The notes under the pieces: model-generated
What the model was told of the DNA's origin: nothing
Database searches by the model: none
Seen by the model: the letters and a program-made list of their open reading frames with translations, nothing else
Translations under genes and position numbers: made by a program
DNA from: UBA1426 sp050953365
Lineage (GTDB): Bacteria > Bacillota > Clostridia > Peptostreptococcales > Anaerovoracaceae
Length of the DNA: 38,008 nucleotides
NCBI GenBank assembly: GCA_050953365.1
Contig: JBMNMN010000010.1
Span: forward strand, 1 to 38,008
Direction of reading: 5' to 3'
Shown here: positions 1-8,901 of the stretch, piece after piece
Layout of the letters: each line of letters opens with the position of its first letter
Numbering within the stretch: the stretch's first letter is position 1

Positions 1-120
1 GGACGAGAGTAACACTCTAAAGATGGACGAGAGTAGCACTCTAAAGATGGACGAGAGCAACACTCTAAAGATGGACGAGAGCAACACTCTAAAGATGGAC
101 GAGAGCAACATTCTGGAGGA
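1..120. repeat. Five tandem 24-bp direct repeats
   Basis: Units start at 1, 25, 49, 73 and 97. The consensus is GGACGAGAGYAACACTCTAA followed by AGAT. The first four are nearly identical; the fifth diverges at its 3' end to CTGGAGGA, which supplies the Shine-Dalgarno of the gene at 127. Inside each unit AGAGT-NNN-ACTCT is a small inverted repeat, perfect in copies 1 and 2. There are no unique spacers, so this is not a CRISPR array. The array may continue to the left of the window. Confidence 0.9.
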
Positions 121-130
121 AATGGGATGA
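2..130 (+). CDS. C-terminal end of an upstream protein with octapeptide repeats (5' end outside window)
   Basis: Of the three forward frames only this one is open through the 24-bp repeats at the left edge. It reads as the octapeptide MDESNTLK (second copy MDESSTLK) repeated, then MDESNILEEMG and a TGA at 128-130. The repeat length of 24 is a multiple of three, so the frame is kept through all copies. The stop overlaps the ATG at 127 as ATGA, the usual arrangement of translationally coupled genes in one operon. The start and the rest of the protein lie outside the window and I do not recognise a family. The acidic, polar repeat could be a flexible tail. The alternative is non-coding repeat DNA that is open by chance, but the frame conservation and the ATGA junction favour coding. 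Confidence 0.55.
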   Translation, partial: DESNTLKMDESSTLKMDESNTLKMDESNTLKMDESNILEEMG

Positions 131-1847
131 AGATAAAGTTTTTAGGAGCAGCAACATCCGTCACCGGTTCCTGTCATTTGATCACAACAGAAAAGAGCAA
201 AATACTGTTGGATTGTGGCATGTTTCAAGGCAATGACGATCTTGAGGAATTAAATTGGGAACCTTTTGATTTCGACCCGGCTGAACTGGACTTTGTTTTG
301 CTCAGCCATGCGCACATCGATCATAGCGGAAGAATTCCTTTGCTGGTTAAGCGGGGATTTTGCGGAAAGATATATTGTACAGATGCAACTGCGGACTTGC
401 TGGAAGTGATGCTGAGAGACAGCGCTTATATTCAGCAAAAGGAAGCGGAGTGGCAAAACCGAAAAAATGAGCGGGCCGGAAGGCCCCTGGTCGAGCCTCT
501 CTACACGATCAGGGATGCGGAAGTCGCATTGAGGCACATAGAGCCAGTACTATATAACCAGTTGCTGGCTCCCGGTGAGGATGTAAAGGTAGTATTCAAC
601 GATGCAGGCCATATCTCTGGGATCCTCCATCATCGAGCTCTTCGTAAAGGAGAATGGCGAGCCTTCGAAGCTGGTATTCACCGGAGACCTTGGGCATGAA
701 GAACAAGCCCATTCTCAGGGACCCGACCATTATTAAAAAAGCCGATTTCGTAATTATGGAGGCGACTTACGGAGACCGGGTCCACGCAGCAGATTCGGCA
801 AGCATGGATAGAATTGATCCATGTCATCCTTAAGACCGTGGCCAGAGGCGGCAACGTCATCATTCCTTCCTTTGCTGTCGGGCGGACGCAGGAGTTGATT
901 TACCTGTTCAACCGTTTCTACGAAGAGCATGAGGAGTACAGAGCGGCCTTGGACGACATCATGGTCTACGTGGACAGCCCGATGGCCACATCCGCAACCG
1001 AAGTATTCCGCAGGAATGCCCAGGTATTCGATGAGGAAACCAAAGCTTACATATTGAAGGGAGACCAACCCTCTGGATTTTAAAAACCTGAAATTCACCC
1101 GGACCAGCGAGGACTCCAAAGCCCTGAATCATCGACCCGGAACCCAAGGTCATTATATCGGCCAGCGGCATGTGCGAGGCGGGCCGGATCAAGCACCACT
1201 CTGAAGCATAACCTGTGGAATCCGAAAGGCCAGCATCAGTATTTGTAGGGTATCAAGGTGAAGGCACCCTTGGAAGATCCATTGTGGACGGAGACAAGAC
1301 GGTGTCCATATTCGGCGAGCGCATTAACGTGGAGGCTGAGATACATAACTTCACGGGCTTTTCAGGTCATGCGGACAAAGAAAACCTGTTGGAATGGGTG
1401 GGAGGCCTCCAGAGACCGCCTCATGAAATCTTTCTTGTACATGGGGAAGCAGATGCGAAAAAGAATCTGGCCGAAGCCATTCGAGAGATATATGGTTACC
1501 AGTGCATAGATGTGCAGCAGGTATCGGAGTATACCCTTTCAAAAGACGGAGCCGTGACCCGGGAGGATATTGAGACCAGGCTGGTCAGCCCCGAGTCTAT
1601 ATGGGCAATCAAAAAGAAGTTATATAATGTGCACGATGAACTTGTAAAAGTGCTTTATAATACGCAACTAGCTATCACCGGCTTATCCCCGGAACAGGTG
1701 GCGGAAATCAGCAATCTTATTCTTGAGATTGAAAAGAACATTCTAAATCTAGGTTCCGCAGTAACCCGCGAGGGAGATCCTTACGTGCAGCGGGGAAGAG
1801 ACCTGTTAAAGGATAATAAGAACATTTTGAAAGTCTGCGAAGTGTAG
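127..1847 (+). pseudogene. Beta-CASP metallo-beta-lactamase RNase (RNA specificity domain), disrupted by eight +1 frameshifts
   Basis: The N-terminus is a metallo-beta-lactamase fold with the zinc motif H61-A-H63-I-D65-H66. Removing one base at each of about 616, 695, 810, 1065, 1130, 1200, 1228 and 1238 gives one open frame of 570 residues. The corrected frame restores family motifs: DAGHILGS, LVFTGDLGMKN, PSFAVGRTQE (beta-CASP), ISASGMCEAGRIKHHL, FVGYQGEGTLGR and GFSGHADKENL. The total length minus eight is an exact multiple of three. Proteins of this family are predicted RNA endo/exonucleases related to CPSF-73 and RNase J. The start at 127 has GGAGGA about 6 bases upstream and overlaps the preceding stop. 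As written the gene cannot make a full protein. The errors are all insertions, so sequencing or assembly error is a serious alternative to true decay. Confidence 0.85.
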
Positions 1848-2197
1848 CGAAGGCTGGGTCGTTTCGAAGAATTATTATGGGTTTTCTATAAACGAATGCT
1901 GCTTGTAGGGCGGATTCCATTATACGGGATCTGCCCGTGGATTTTGATCTGTTCTCACGAATAGTAATCATACACACGGAGTAATGAACTGCGCTTGCAG
2001 ATCGCAGATTATTGAATCAGTCCCCATGGTTAATAGAAGTTACTCCCTTAAACCACCATTATTATTTTTGAGAAATTTGTATCATTTTTGCTCCAAAAAC
2101 TACTTCCATTCGATATTTTGTGTTATACTGTCTTTAACCGTCTATTGTTTTAATCTTTTTTGTCTTATCCTTCACGAAAGTCAAAAAGGGGGCAGCT
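1848..2197. other. Intergenic region without a gene
   Basis: No convincing coding frame is visible. A hairpin-like GGGCGGAT...ATCTGCCC pair lies at about 1908-1936 but has no following T-run, so it is only a weak terminator candidate for the RNase gene. TATACT at about 2125 could be a -10 box for the downstream activator, but no good -35 box lies at the right distance. Confidence 0.4.
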
Positions 2198-3994
2198 ATG
2201 TCATTATTAGGAGATATCGCTCCGAGTGTACAGCAGGTTGCCGAGGCAATCGCTATTGCAGTCGGTGTGGAAGTAGAAATAGTCGATAATGAACTTACCA
2301 TTATCGGCGGCACTGCTATATACCAGGATAGAATCGGGCAGAAGGAAGAAGGCGGTCACGTTGACGGCAATTATCTATATGCAAGAGTGATGCGCACGGG
2401 GGTCACTGAGTATATCGAAGATGCAATTAATTACGAATACTACGACAGCGTAGTTCCGGAAGGGGAAGACCGGGAGCTGGCTGAAATTTGCACGCCCATT
2501 AAGCTTGATGGACGTGTTCTTGGCGTTATCGGCATGGTAGCCATTAACGAGAAGCAAAAATCCATACTGTTGGACAAAAAGCGGCGGATGGTAGGTTTTG
2601 CAGAAAAAATGGCAGACCTATTGGCGGCAAAGGCCGCGCAAAAAGAAATGTTGGATCAAAGCGAGGCCCTTCTAAACGAAGTCACAACCGTGCTGGAAAC
2701 CACCCATGAAGGCATTTTCGCCATTGATAAAAAAGGCTATATCCTGCGGTGTAACAGCATGGCCGAAACGCTGTTTAATACGACCAAATCCGATATAGTC
2801 GGAAGTCATATCAGCAAATTCATGCTGGGCTCTCCCGCGTTGGAGGTGCTGCGCACCGGAATTGGATATACGGAAAATGAAGAAATTTATTCCACCAGCG
2901 CCGGTAAACTTCACTTCATCGTCACCGTCAAACCAATGATGCAAAACGAGGAGATTATCGGGGCCGTTATTTCTTTCAGGGACATTGTGGAAGCGCAGAA
3001 GCTTGTTTATAACATAAAGAATCGGGCCTATAAATATACCTTCAACGATATCATCGGAAACAGCGAGCCAATCCGCAAGGCCATCAATCAATCCCTCCTG
3101 ACTGCGCGGGGCAACTCCACCGTATTGATTATGGGAGAGAGCGGAACGGGAAAGGAGATGTTTGCCAAAGCCATTCACTATGCCAGCACCAGAGCAAAAG
3201 GCCCCTTTATTACGGTCAATTGCGGGGCCATTCCTGAAAACCTCCTGGAAAGCGAGCTTTTTGGCTATGAAAAAGGAGCATTTACCGGGGCCAGCGACAA
3301 AGGAAAGGCGGGTAAGTTTGAATTGGCCAACGGAGGCACTATTTTCCTAGACGAAATCGGAGATATGCCGCTCCATCTCCAGGTCAAAATCCTCCATGTT
3401 CTGCAAAATATGCGGTTTGAGCGTGTAGGCGGCAACAAGACAATTATCGTTGATCTCCGTGTAATTGCTGCGACAAACAAGGACTTGGAGCAGATGATTC
3501 GGGAAGGTATATTCCGCGAGGACCTCTATTACCGGCTTTCCGTTATTCCGCTGCACATCCCGCCCCTTCGCGAAAGAAAAGATGACATTAAGATGCTCAT
3601 GTATCATTTCCTTGAAAAATACAATAACTTCATGAACAAAAGAATCACAGGATTCTCTGAGGAAGTAGAGTCAATTTACAGAGAATACGATTGGCCGGGA
3701 AATGTGCGGGAGCTGGAAAATGCCGTAGAGTATGGCGTAAACATGGCCTTTGGGGATCAGATCGGCATAGACGCCGTGCCGGCCAGATTGCTGAAATCCG
3801 ACAAAGATACGATTGAAACCAACGACTCCCTGACCCTTGGGGAGCAGATGAAAAATATTGAGAGAGAAATCATATCCAATAAGCTTAAAAAGTACGGAAC
3901 TTCCGGAAGCGCTAAGGATAAGGTGGCCAAGGAGCTGGGTCTGTCCAGAGCCACCCTTTACAGAAAACTGGCAGAGCTGGGCATCCAACATTAA
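2198..3994 (+). CDS. Sigma-54-dependent transcriptional activator (sensor-PAS-AAA+-Fis HTH)
   Basis: Enhancer-binding protein of 598 residues that uses ATP to open sigma-54 promoters. Residues 1-150 form a GAF-like sensory region, probably sensing a metabolite. Residues 150-270 look like a PAS domain (the segment with EGIFAIDKKGYILRCNS). Residues 285-520 are the AAA+ domain with Walker A GESGTGKE at 313-320, the sigma-54 contact loop GAFTGA at 360-365, and Walker B TIFLDEIGDM. The C-terminus (about 555-598) is a Fis-type helix-turn-helix ending in LGLSRATLYRKLAELGI. There is no response-regulator receiver domain, so the signal is likely a ligand rather than phosphorylation. The start has GGGGG at 2188-2192. 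It sits just upstream of a class III aminotransferase preceded by a -24/-12 promoter, which is its probable target. The effector is unknown. Confidence 0.93.
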   Translation: MSLLGDIAPSVQQVAEAIAIAVGVEVEIVDNELTIIGGTAIYQDRIGQKEEGGHVDGNYLYARVMRTGVTEYIEDAINYEYYDSVVPEGEDRELAEICTPIKLDGRVLGVIGMVAINEKQKSILLDKKRRMVGFAEKMADLLAAKAAQKEMLDQSEALLNEVTTVLETTHEGIFAIDKKGYILRCNSMAETLFNTTKSDIVGSHISKFMLGSPALEVLRTGIGYTENEEIYSTSAGKLHFIVTVKPMMQNEEIIGAVISFRDIVEAQKLVYNIKNRAYKYTFNDIIGNSEPIRKAINQSLLTARGNSTVLIMGESGTGKEMFAKAIHYASTRAKGPFITVNCGAIPENLLESELFGYEKGAFTGASDKGKAGKFELANGGTIFLDEIGDMPLHLQVKILHVLQNMRFERVGGNKTIIVDLRVIAATNKDLEQMIREGIFREDLYYRLSVIPLHIPPLRERKDDIKMLMYHFLEKYNNFMNKRITGFSEEVESIYREYDWPGNVRELENAVEYGVNMAFGDQIGIDAVPARLLKSDKDTIETNDSLTLGEQMKNIEREIISNKLKKYGTSGSAKDKVAKELGLSRATLYRKLAELGIQH

Positions 3995-4079
3995 CTTTGA
4001 GAGACCGGTGTTAATCTTGGATCGGTATCGACCTTAAAAAGTGGACGCCGGAAGTCTGTAACATTGCAAAGCCCAACTT

Positions 4080-4095
4080 CGGTATAGAAATTGCA
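4080..4095 (+). promoter_or_regulatory. Sigma-54 (-24/-12) promoter for the aminotransferase
   Basis: CGGTATAGAAATTGCA has the invariant GG (4081-4082) and GC (4093-4094) separated by exactly ten bases, and a full TTGCA -12 box. The -24 box CGGTAT departs from TGGCAC. It lies 64 bases upstream of the aminotransferase ATG and directly follows a gene for a sigma-54 activator, which makes the assignment much more likely than the sequence match alone. Confidence 0.7.
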
Positions 4096-4158
4096 TAATG
4101 AATTAATACAGGTAAAAATCTGCTACACCGCAGAATGATAATAAGGAGGAAAGGCATT

Positions 4159-5508
4159 ATGTTAAGAAACGCATTACCGAAAATTGTCACGCCCCTTCCC
4201 GGGCCAAAGGCAAAAGAAATCATCGACAGACGGGCCAAAGCCATGCCCAATGCTATCAAATGCATTTATCCATGTGTTATCAAACGGGGCGAAGGCGCCA
4301 TGTTTGAAGATGTGGACGGGAATATTATAATGGACTGGGTCGGCGGAGTCGGCGTGCTGAATATCGGTTACAGCAACGAGAAAGCCATCGAAGCCGTAAA
4401 AGAGCAGAGCGAAAAATATTTCCATTCCATGATGAACATAATTACCCATGAAGGCTATATCAAGCTGGCGGAAAAACTGAATAAAATCGTCCCCGTAAAA
4501 GGCGAAACCAAAAAGACCATGCTGGTTAACAGCGGCGCGGAAGCGGACGAAAATGCCGTGAAGATTGCAAAGAGCTACACAGGAAGACCCAACATCATCG
4601 TTTTCACAGGCGCTTTCCACGGCAGAACAACTCTTACCATGGCAATGACCGCAAAGAAAGCATATGCGGTAGGCATGGGCCCCTTCCCCGATGGCGTTTA
4701 CAGAGCCGAATTCCCCTACCTTTACAGAGCGCCCGGCGACATGACCGAGGCGGAAGCTATCGATTATTATATCAAGAAGCTGGAGCAGGTCTTCGTAGAA
4801 GCGTCACCGGCAGAGCACGTTGCGGCTATCGTAGTGGAACCGGTTCAGGGTGAAGGCGGATTTGTGCCGGCTCCCATTGAATGGGTTAAAGCTGTGAGAA
4901 AGATCTGCGATGAAAAAGGCATCCTTTTCATAGCGGACGAAGTACAGACCGGTTTTGCCAGATCCGGCAGAATGTTTGCAACAGAGTATTGGAAGGAAGC
5001 CGGCGCGGCTCCCGACATCGTTACGCTCGCTAAGTCCATTGCCGGCGGAATGCCTATCAGCGCGGTAGTTGCAAGAACGGAAATCATGGACGGCGTTACA
5101 CCCGGAACCATCGGCGGTACCTATTGCGGAAATGCGGTGGCTTGCGCTTCTGCTCTGGCTGTCATCGAAGAGATGGAAAAAGAAGATTATCCTGCTAAGG
5201 CCAGAAAGATTGCAGATAAAATTATGGCCAGATGGAACGAGTGGAAAGAAAAATACGATGTAATCGGCGACGTTCGCGGCATCGGCTGCATGGCGGGTAT
5301 TGAATTTGTTACCGATAAGAAATCCAAGACTCCAAACGCCAAGATCGTAAACGATATCGTAGATTATGCGGTACAAAAAGGATTGCTCCTTGAGAGCGCC
5401 GGAACCTACGGCAACGTAATTCGTTTCCTCGCTCCGCTTTGCATCACCGACGAACAACTGGAAGTAGGGCTTAAGATTTACGAAGAGGCGATTCAAGCCT
5501 GCATGTAA
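4159..5508 (+). CDS. Class III PLP aminotransferase, 4-aminobutyrate aminotransferase-like
   Basis: Fold-type I, class III pyridoxal-phosphate aminotransferase of 449 residues. Visible motifs are NSGAEADENAVKIAK (cofactor phosphate region), FHGRT, the DEVQTGFARSG signature and the Schiff-base lysine K292 in TLAKSIAGG. The family includes GABA, acetylornithine and related omega-aminotransferases; the sequence alone does not fix the substrate, but overall it is most like GABA/omega-amino acid enzymes. I chose ATG 4159 over the ATG at 4135 because AGGAGG (4145-4150) lies at good distance and the extra residues MIIRRKGI would read through the ribosome-binding site. Control by the sigma-54 activator upstream suggests use of an amino acid or amine as a carbon or nitrogen source. 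A hairpin terminator follows. Confidence 0.9.
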   Translation: MLRNALPKIVTPLPGPKAKEIIDRRAKAMPNAIKCIYPCVIKRGEGAMFEDVDGNIIMDWVGGVGVLNIGYSNEKAIEAVKEQSEKYFHSMMNIITHEGYIKLAEKLNKIVPVKGETKKTMLVNSGAEADENAVKIAKSYTGRPNIIVFTGAFHGRTTLTMAMTAKKAYAVGMGPFPDGVYRAEFPYLYRAPGDMTEAEAIDYYIKKLEQVFVEASPAEHVAAIVVEPVQGEGGFVPAPIEWVKAVRKICDEKGILFIADEVQTGFARSGRMFATEYWKEAGAAPDIVTLAKSIAGGMPISAVVARTEIMDGVTPGTIGGTYCGNAVACASALAVIEEMEKEDYPAKARKIADKIMARWNEWKEKYDVIGDVRGIGCMAGIEFVTDKKSKTPNAKIVNDIVDYAVQKGLLLESAGTYGNVIRFLAPLCITDEQLEVGLKIYEEAIQACM

Positions 5509-5554
5509 TTTAAGGCCTGTATGAAATAAAACAAGACAACATGCCATATAAACT

Positions 5555-5587
5555 AAACCAGCCATGGGATTATCCCGTGGCTGGTTT
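5555..5587. terminator. Bidirectional hairpin between convergent genes
   Basis: A 15-bp inverted repeat (AAACCAGCCATGGGA / TCCCGTGGCTGGTTT, one G-U pair) with a 3-base loop sits between the aminotransferase end and the proA end. It is symmetrical and ends in short T/A-rich stretches on both strands, so it can serve both transcripts. Confidence 0.75.
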
Positions 5588-5608
5588 ACTAATAAGTCCA
5601 TTACACCA

Positions 5609-6898
5609 TTACAGATCCTTGAAATGGAACTCTTTTGCCCCTGTGGCGTAATCGCTTACTACGTGGCCGTTTCCATACAATCTGTATTTATATGTCACCA
5701 GTCCTTCCAGTCCCACGGGCCCTCTGGCATGGAGTTTTACGGTACTTACCCCGACCTCTGCCCCAAAGCCGTAGCGATAGCCGTCGGCAAATCTTGTGGA
5801 GCAGTTATGATATACCCCGGCGCTGTCCACCAACAACATGAACTTTTCTGCAGCAGCCGGATCCTCGGTAATAATACTGTCCGTGTGGTGAGAGCCAAAG
5901 CGGTTGATATGTGAAATGGCCTCGTCAATATCTTCAACTACTTTAATCGATATTACGGAGTCCAGATATTCCGTTGTCCAATCCTGGTCCGTAGCGGTCT
6001 CGCAGTCGGCCAACTGCCGTACCAAAGGACACCCTTTTACCGTAACGCCCTTTTCTTTCAGTTTCGGCACGAGAGCGGGTATGAGTTTATCGGCGGCGGC
6101 TTTGTGAACCAGAAGGGTTTCCACCGCGTTGCATACGGCGGTATACTGAGTCTTTGCATCCACAATGATGGGCAAGGCCTTTTCAAGATCGAATTGTTCG
6201 TCCACATAGATGTGGCAGATTCCGTCGGCATGGCCCATGACAGGGATTTTCGTATTATTCATGATGTACTGAACGAAAGCGTTGGAGCCTCTGGGAATGA
6301 GAAGATCGATGTCATCGTGGCATTTGAGCAGGCTGTCAATGTCCGCCCGGTTTTCCACCAGTGCAAGAAAGCCTTCCGGGAGTCCCGCGTCTATGCCTGC
6401 CGCAAAAATGGCATCATAGAGAGCTTTGTTGGTCTCCGCCGCTTCGCTGCCGCCTTTCAGTATGGCGCAGTTGCCGCTTTTTAAGCACAGGGTGGCGATT
6501 TGGACCAGGGCGTCCGGTCTGGACTCAAAGATGACGCCGATAACTCCGATGGGGCAGGTGACCTTATGAAGGACTAAGCCGCTGTCCAGTTCTCTCTTTA
6601 ATAGTGTTTTGCCCAATGGGTCCGGCAGCTTCAGAAGGCTTTCGATGCCGGCCAGACACTCCTCCAGCTTGGACTGGTCAAAACGCAGACGCTTAATGAG
6701 AGGCGCCGGTTGTTTTTCCAGCTCCGCTCTTGCCAAATCCCTGCGGTTTGCTTCGAAGATCTTAGCCGATTCTGCCCGCAGAGAGGCGGCAATTTTTTCT
6801 AAGGCCTCGTCCCGCGTTTCTAAAGGAAGGGCGGCCATCCGGAAACTGTCGGCTTTAATTGCTGCTGTCATCTCATAAATGGTTTCTTTTCTATTCAT
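5609..6898 (-). CDS. proA: Glutamate-5-semialdehyde dehydrogenase (gamma-glutamyl phosphate reductase)
   Basis: Second step of proline synthesis: NADPH-dependent reduction of gamma-glutamyl phosphate to glutamate-5-semialdehyde in the cytoplasm. The 429-residue protein has normal family length. Typical segments are IGVIFESRPDAL, CAILKGGSEA, the catalytic cysteine in TAVCNAVETLLV, and the C-terminal ARGPVGLEGLVTYKYRLYG. The ATG overlaps the end of the upstream metallophosphoesterase gene by 8 bases, with GGAGG inside that gene, so the two are probably coupled. It is unusual that proA is not next to proB, which lies about 12 kb away at 18960 on the other strand. Confidence 0.97.
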   Translation of the reverse strand: MNRKETIYEMTAAIKADSFRMAALPLETRDEALEKIAASLRAESAKIFEANRRDLARAELEKQPAPLIKRLRFDQSKLEECLAGIESLLKLPDPLGKTLLKRELDSGLVLHKVTCPIGVIGVIFESRPDALVQIATLCLKSGNCAILKGGSEAAETNKALYDAIFAAGIDAGLPEGFLALVENRADIDSLLKCHDDIDLLIPRGSNAFVQYIMNNTKIPVMGHADGICHIYVDEQFDLEKALPIIVDAKTQYTAVCNAVETLLVHKAAADKLIPALVPKLKEKGVTVKGCPLVRQLADCETATDQDWTTEYLDSVISIKVVEDIDEAISHINRFGSHHTDSIITEDPAAAEKFMLLVDSAGVYHNCSTRFADGYRYGFGAEVGVSTVKLHARGPVGLEGLVTYKYRLYGNGHVVSDYATGAKEFHFKDL

Positions 6899-7871
6899 CG
6901 CTATCCTCCGTGGTTTCTATGGTGCATGTTGCCGGCTGTCGCCACCAGGCCCATCGTTTCCTTGTTCCGGCATCCGTCGGCGGATCAAGGAAGGTGGTAA
7001 TGGGCTCCGGGCCCTGCAACACGGTTCGTTTTACATAGAGAGAGCCGTCTTTCCTCGTGCGGGTTCGCCAGGATACAAGGCTGATGTTTCCGCAGATCAA
7101 TTCAAGGCAGGTAATGCCTCTCGGGTGGATGCAGCAGCCTGTGTTAAAGTAGGCGGGCTCTCCTTCTCTCGGGAATTTGGGGCGGTGGGTATGTCCGCAG
7201 ATGATCATGATATTGTGATCCGTGTTCCAACGGTTGTAGTTTATCTCCACCTTATGGCGCCTTGTCCTGCTCTTGGAAGGGCTTGCGGCGTATTTGACCC
7301 CCAGAATATGCATGAAGCGCCAGAAGTATCGAATCATGAAAAAGGAAAGAAACCAAAGCTGGTCATTTATTAAATCCCCTTGATGGCCGTGAACGACGAA
7401 GATTTCCTGTCCCGTTTCCCTATGCTTTAGAATAAGAGCTTCGTGAACATTTATATTCGGGAAAAGATCTTCTTTCGCTTCGGAAAATTCGTCTTCCACA
7501 TAATACAGGTTTTCTTTCAGGTATTTACGGCTTTTCAACTGCAGATTGTGGTTGCCGTAAAGCATATAAAATCGGCCTTCTTTATAGAACTTCTTTAGGA
7601 TTTCAAAGGTGGTAACGTGGGCCGTATAAATGTGTCTGAATTTGGGCTGCTCCAGAAGTTCATCGCCGTCGCCTACCTCTACATAAGTACAGCCGTTTTG
7701 ATAATAGAAATCGATGGCATGGTCATATATGTGGCGGTTTCTCCCGAACTCGTCGGAAAGACTGTCATCGCCTCTATGAACATCCCCGAAAAACACTATT
7801 TTGGAATTGTCGTCAAAGGGCACCGGAAACGCATCCCGGAAAACCTTGTCTAATCGGCTGCTTGTACGCAT
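6891..7871 (-). CDS. Calcineurin-like metallophosphoesterase
   Basis: A 326-residue protein with the metal-binding motifs of the superfamily in order: FFGDVHRGDD (D30, H32), VGDGDELLE, YGNHN, VHGHQGD and CGHTHRP. These coordinate two metal ions for phosphoester hydrolysis. The substrate cannot be read from the sequence. The region around LSFFMIRYFWRFMHILG is hydrophobic and may contact the membrane, as in some relatives that act on lipid-linked substrates. The ATG has GAGGGG just upstream. It is the middle gene of a three-gene minus-strand operon (28-bp gap after the exonuclease gene, overlap with proA). There is no evident link to proline synthesis. Confidence 0.88.
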   Translation of the reverse strand: MRTSSRLDKVFRDAFPVPFDDNSKIVFFGDVHRGDDSLSDEFGRNRHIYDHAIDFYYQNGCTYVEVGDGDELLEQPKFRHIYTAHVTTFEILKKFYKEGRFYMLYGNHNLQLKSRKYLKENLYYVEDEFSEAKEDLFPNINVHEALILKHRETGQEIFVVHGHQGDLINDQLWFLSFFMIRYFWRFMHILGVKYAASPSKSRTRRHKVEINYNRWNTDHNIMIICGHTHRPKFPREGEPAYFNTGCCIHPRGITCLELICGNISLVSWRTRTRKDGSLYVKRTVLQGPEPITTFLDPPTDAGTRKRWAWWRQPATCTIETTEDSDE

Positions 7872-7899
7872 TTGTCCCCTCGAATCTATTTCTGATAAA

Positions 7900-8901
7900 T
7901 TATATCATAGATGTTTTCAGGATTTCTCCCAAAATGATTTTTACGGCCTTGTTAATCTCCGCATAATTTATAATACCCTTTTCCTCCAGTATTAAAAAAC
8001 CACTTTCATAAGAAGGGTACTTTTCCAAGGGTGTAAAATCCGCTCCGATGGATTCCAAGTCGATAAAAGAAGCTCCGTGACGCTTTTCATATGGGACAGA
8101 AAGGGTCAATTCCCTTTCCTTTGCCTTGTGAATCGCCTGATAGCCCGTCTCAAAAGAATAATAGTCCAGATCCACATTTCTTGTCTTCGCTGTGACAACC
8201 AAGCTCCCGGATCCAAGGGAAATTTCCTTAATATGTATCTTCTTATCCGGTGAAGCGATTGTGAAGCCTTCATAAAAAAGAATTTTATGCAGATCCAGTT
8301 TGTCGAGAACCCTTATAATGGAGGCCAGCTGGACCAAATCGTCCCGGTTGTGGAGAAGGACCTTCTCAAGGGCGGAGGTTGATCGGCTTCGCATATACTC
8401 GTTATAGAGGTCCACGCTTTCCCCGCCGGAAATCTCGTCTTCTCGAAGGGGAGAAAGCCCTAAAAAGGCTTCGATGCTTTTCTGCTTCAGGTCGGGCAGA
8501 ATCTCTCTCATTTTAGAATAGTAATGCAGGGCACGATAGAGATCGAAAGACTGAACCGTATCCAGGTCCAAATCCAATCCGTGCCTGCGAAATCGATGCT
8601 TCAAGAAAGGAAGATCAAACCGGTGGCCGTTATATGTAATCAAAACATCGGAGGAAGCAAGAGCATTGCCGTATTCTTTCAACAAAGCCGCTTCGTCATT
8701 CCGCTCATCTGCAAAATATTGCACGACTTTTGCCTGCTTGTTCTCCGGAGTCAGCAAACCGCCGAGAATGACTTTGGCAAAATTGGGGTGGAGTCCGGTG
8801 GTCTCGATATCGATAACGCAAATTGCAAGGTCTCCGAAATATTCTTGATAGATTTTTGAATCGTAGGGTTGGATTTCTGCAACGTTGTTTATAATTTTCA
8901 T
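7900..8901 (-). CDS. Ribonuclease H-like 3'-5' exonuclease, YprB type
   Basis: A 333-residue protein with a DEDD-type exonuclease core: VIDIETTG (first D and E), TYNGHRFDLPFL (second D) and HNRDDLVQLA (third D region). This matches the YprB ribonuclease-H-like domain of Firmicutes. The remaining C-terminal third (about residues 215-333) has no motif that I recognise. It probably cleaves single-stranded nucleic acid, but the target is unknown. The ATG has AGAGG upstream. First gene of the operon with the metallophosphoesterase and proA. Confidence 0.85.
   Translation of the reverse strand: MKIINNVAEIQPYDSKIYQEYFGDLAICVIDIETTGLHPNFAKVILGGLLTPENKQAKVVQYFADERNDEAALLKEYGNALASSDVLITYNGHRFDLPFLKHRFRRHGLDLDLDTVQSFDLYRALHYYSKMREILPDLKQKSIEAFLGLSPLREDEISGGESVDLYNEYMRSRSTSALEKVLLHNRDDLVQLASIIRVLDKLDLHKILFYEGFTIASPDKKIHIKEISLGSGSLVVTAKTRNVDLDYYSFETGYQAIHKAKERELTLSVPYEKRHGASFIDLESIGADFTPLEKYPSYESGFLILEEKGIINYAEINKAVKIILGEILKTSMI

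Noticed and set aside
1..120. CRISPR array
   Set aside because: The 24-bp units are directly adjacent, with no unique spacers and no cas genes.
600..1245. Programmed frameshifting in the RNase gene
   Set aside because: Eight shifts of the same sign without slippery sequences are not compatible with a programmed mechanism.
5500..5540. Tail duplication of the aminotransferase gene (AAGCCTGCATGTAA / AAGGCCTGTATGAA)
   Set aside because: The resemblance is short and has several mismatches, so it may be chance.
4804..5601. Long open frame on the minus strand within the aminotransferase gene (265 codons)
   Set aside because: Antisense shadow of a gene with clear PLP motifs; no ribosome-binding site or family likeness.
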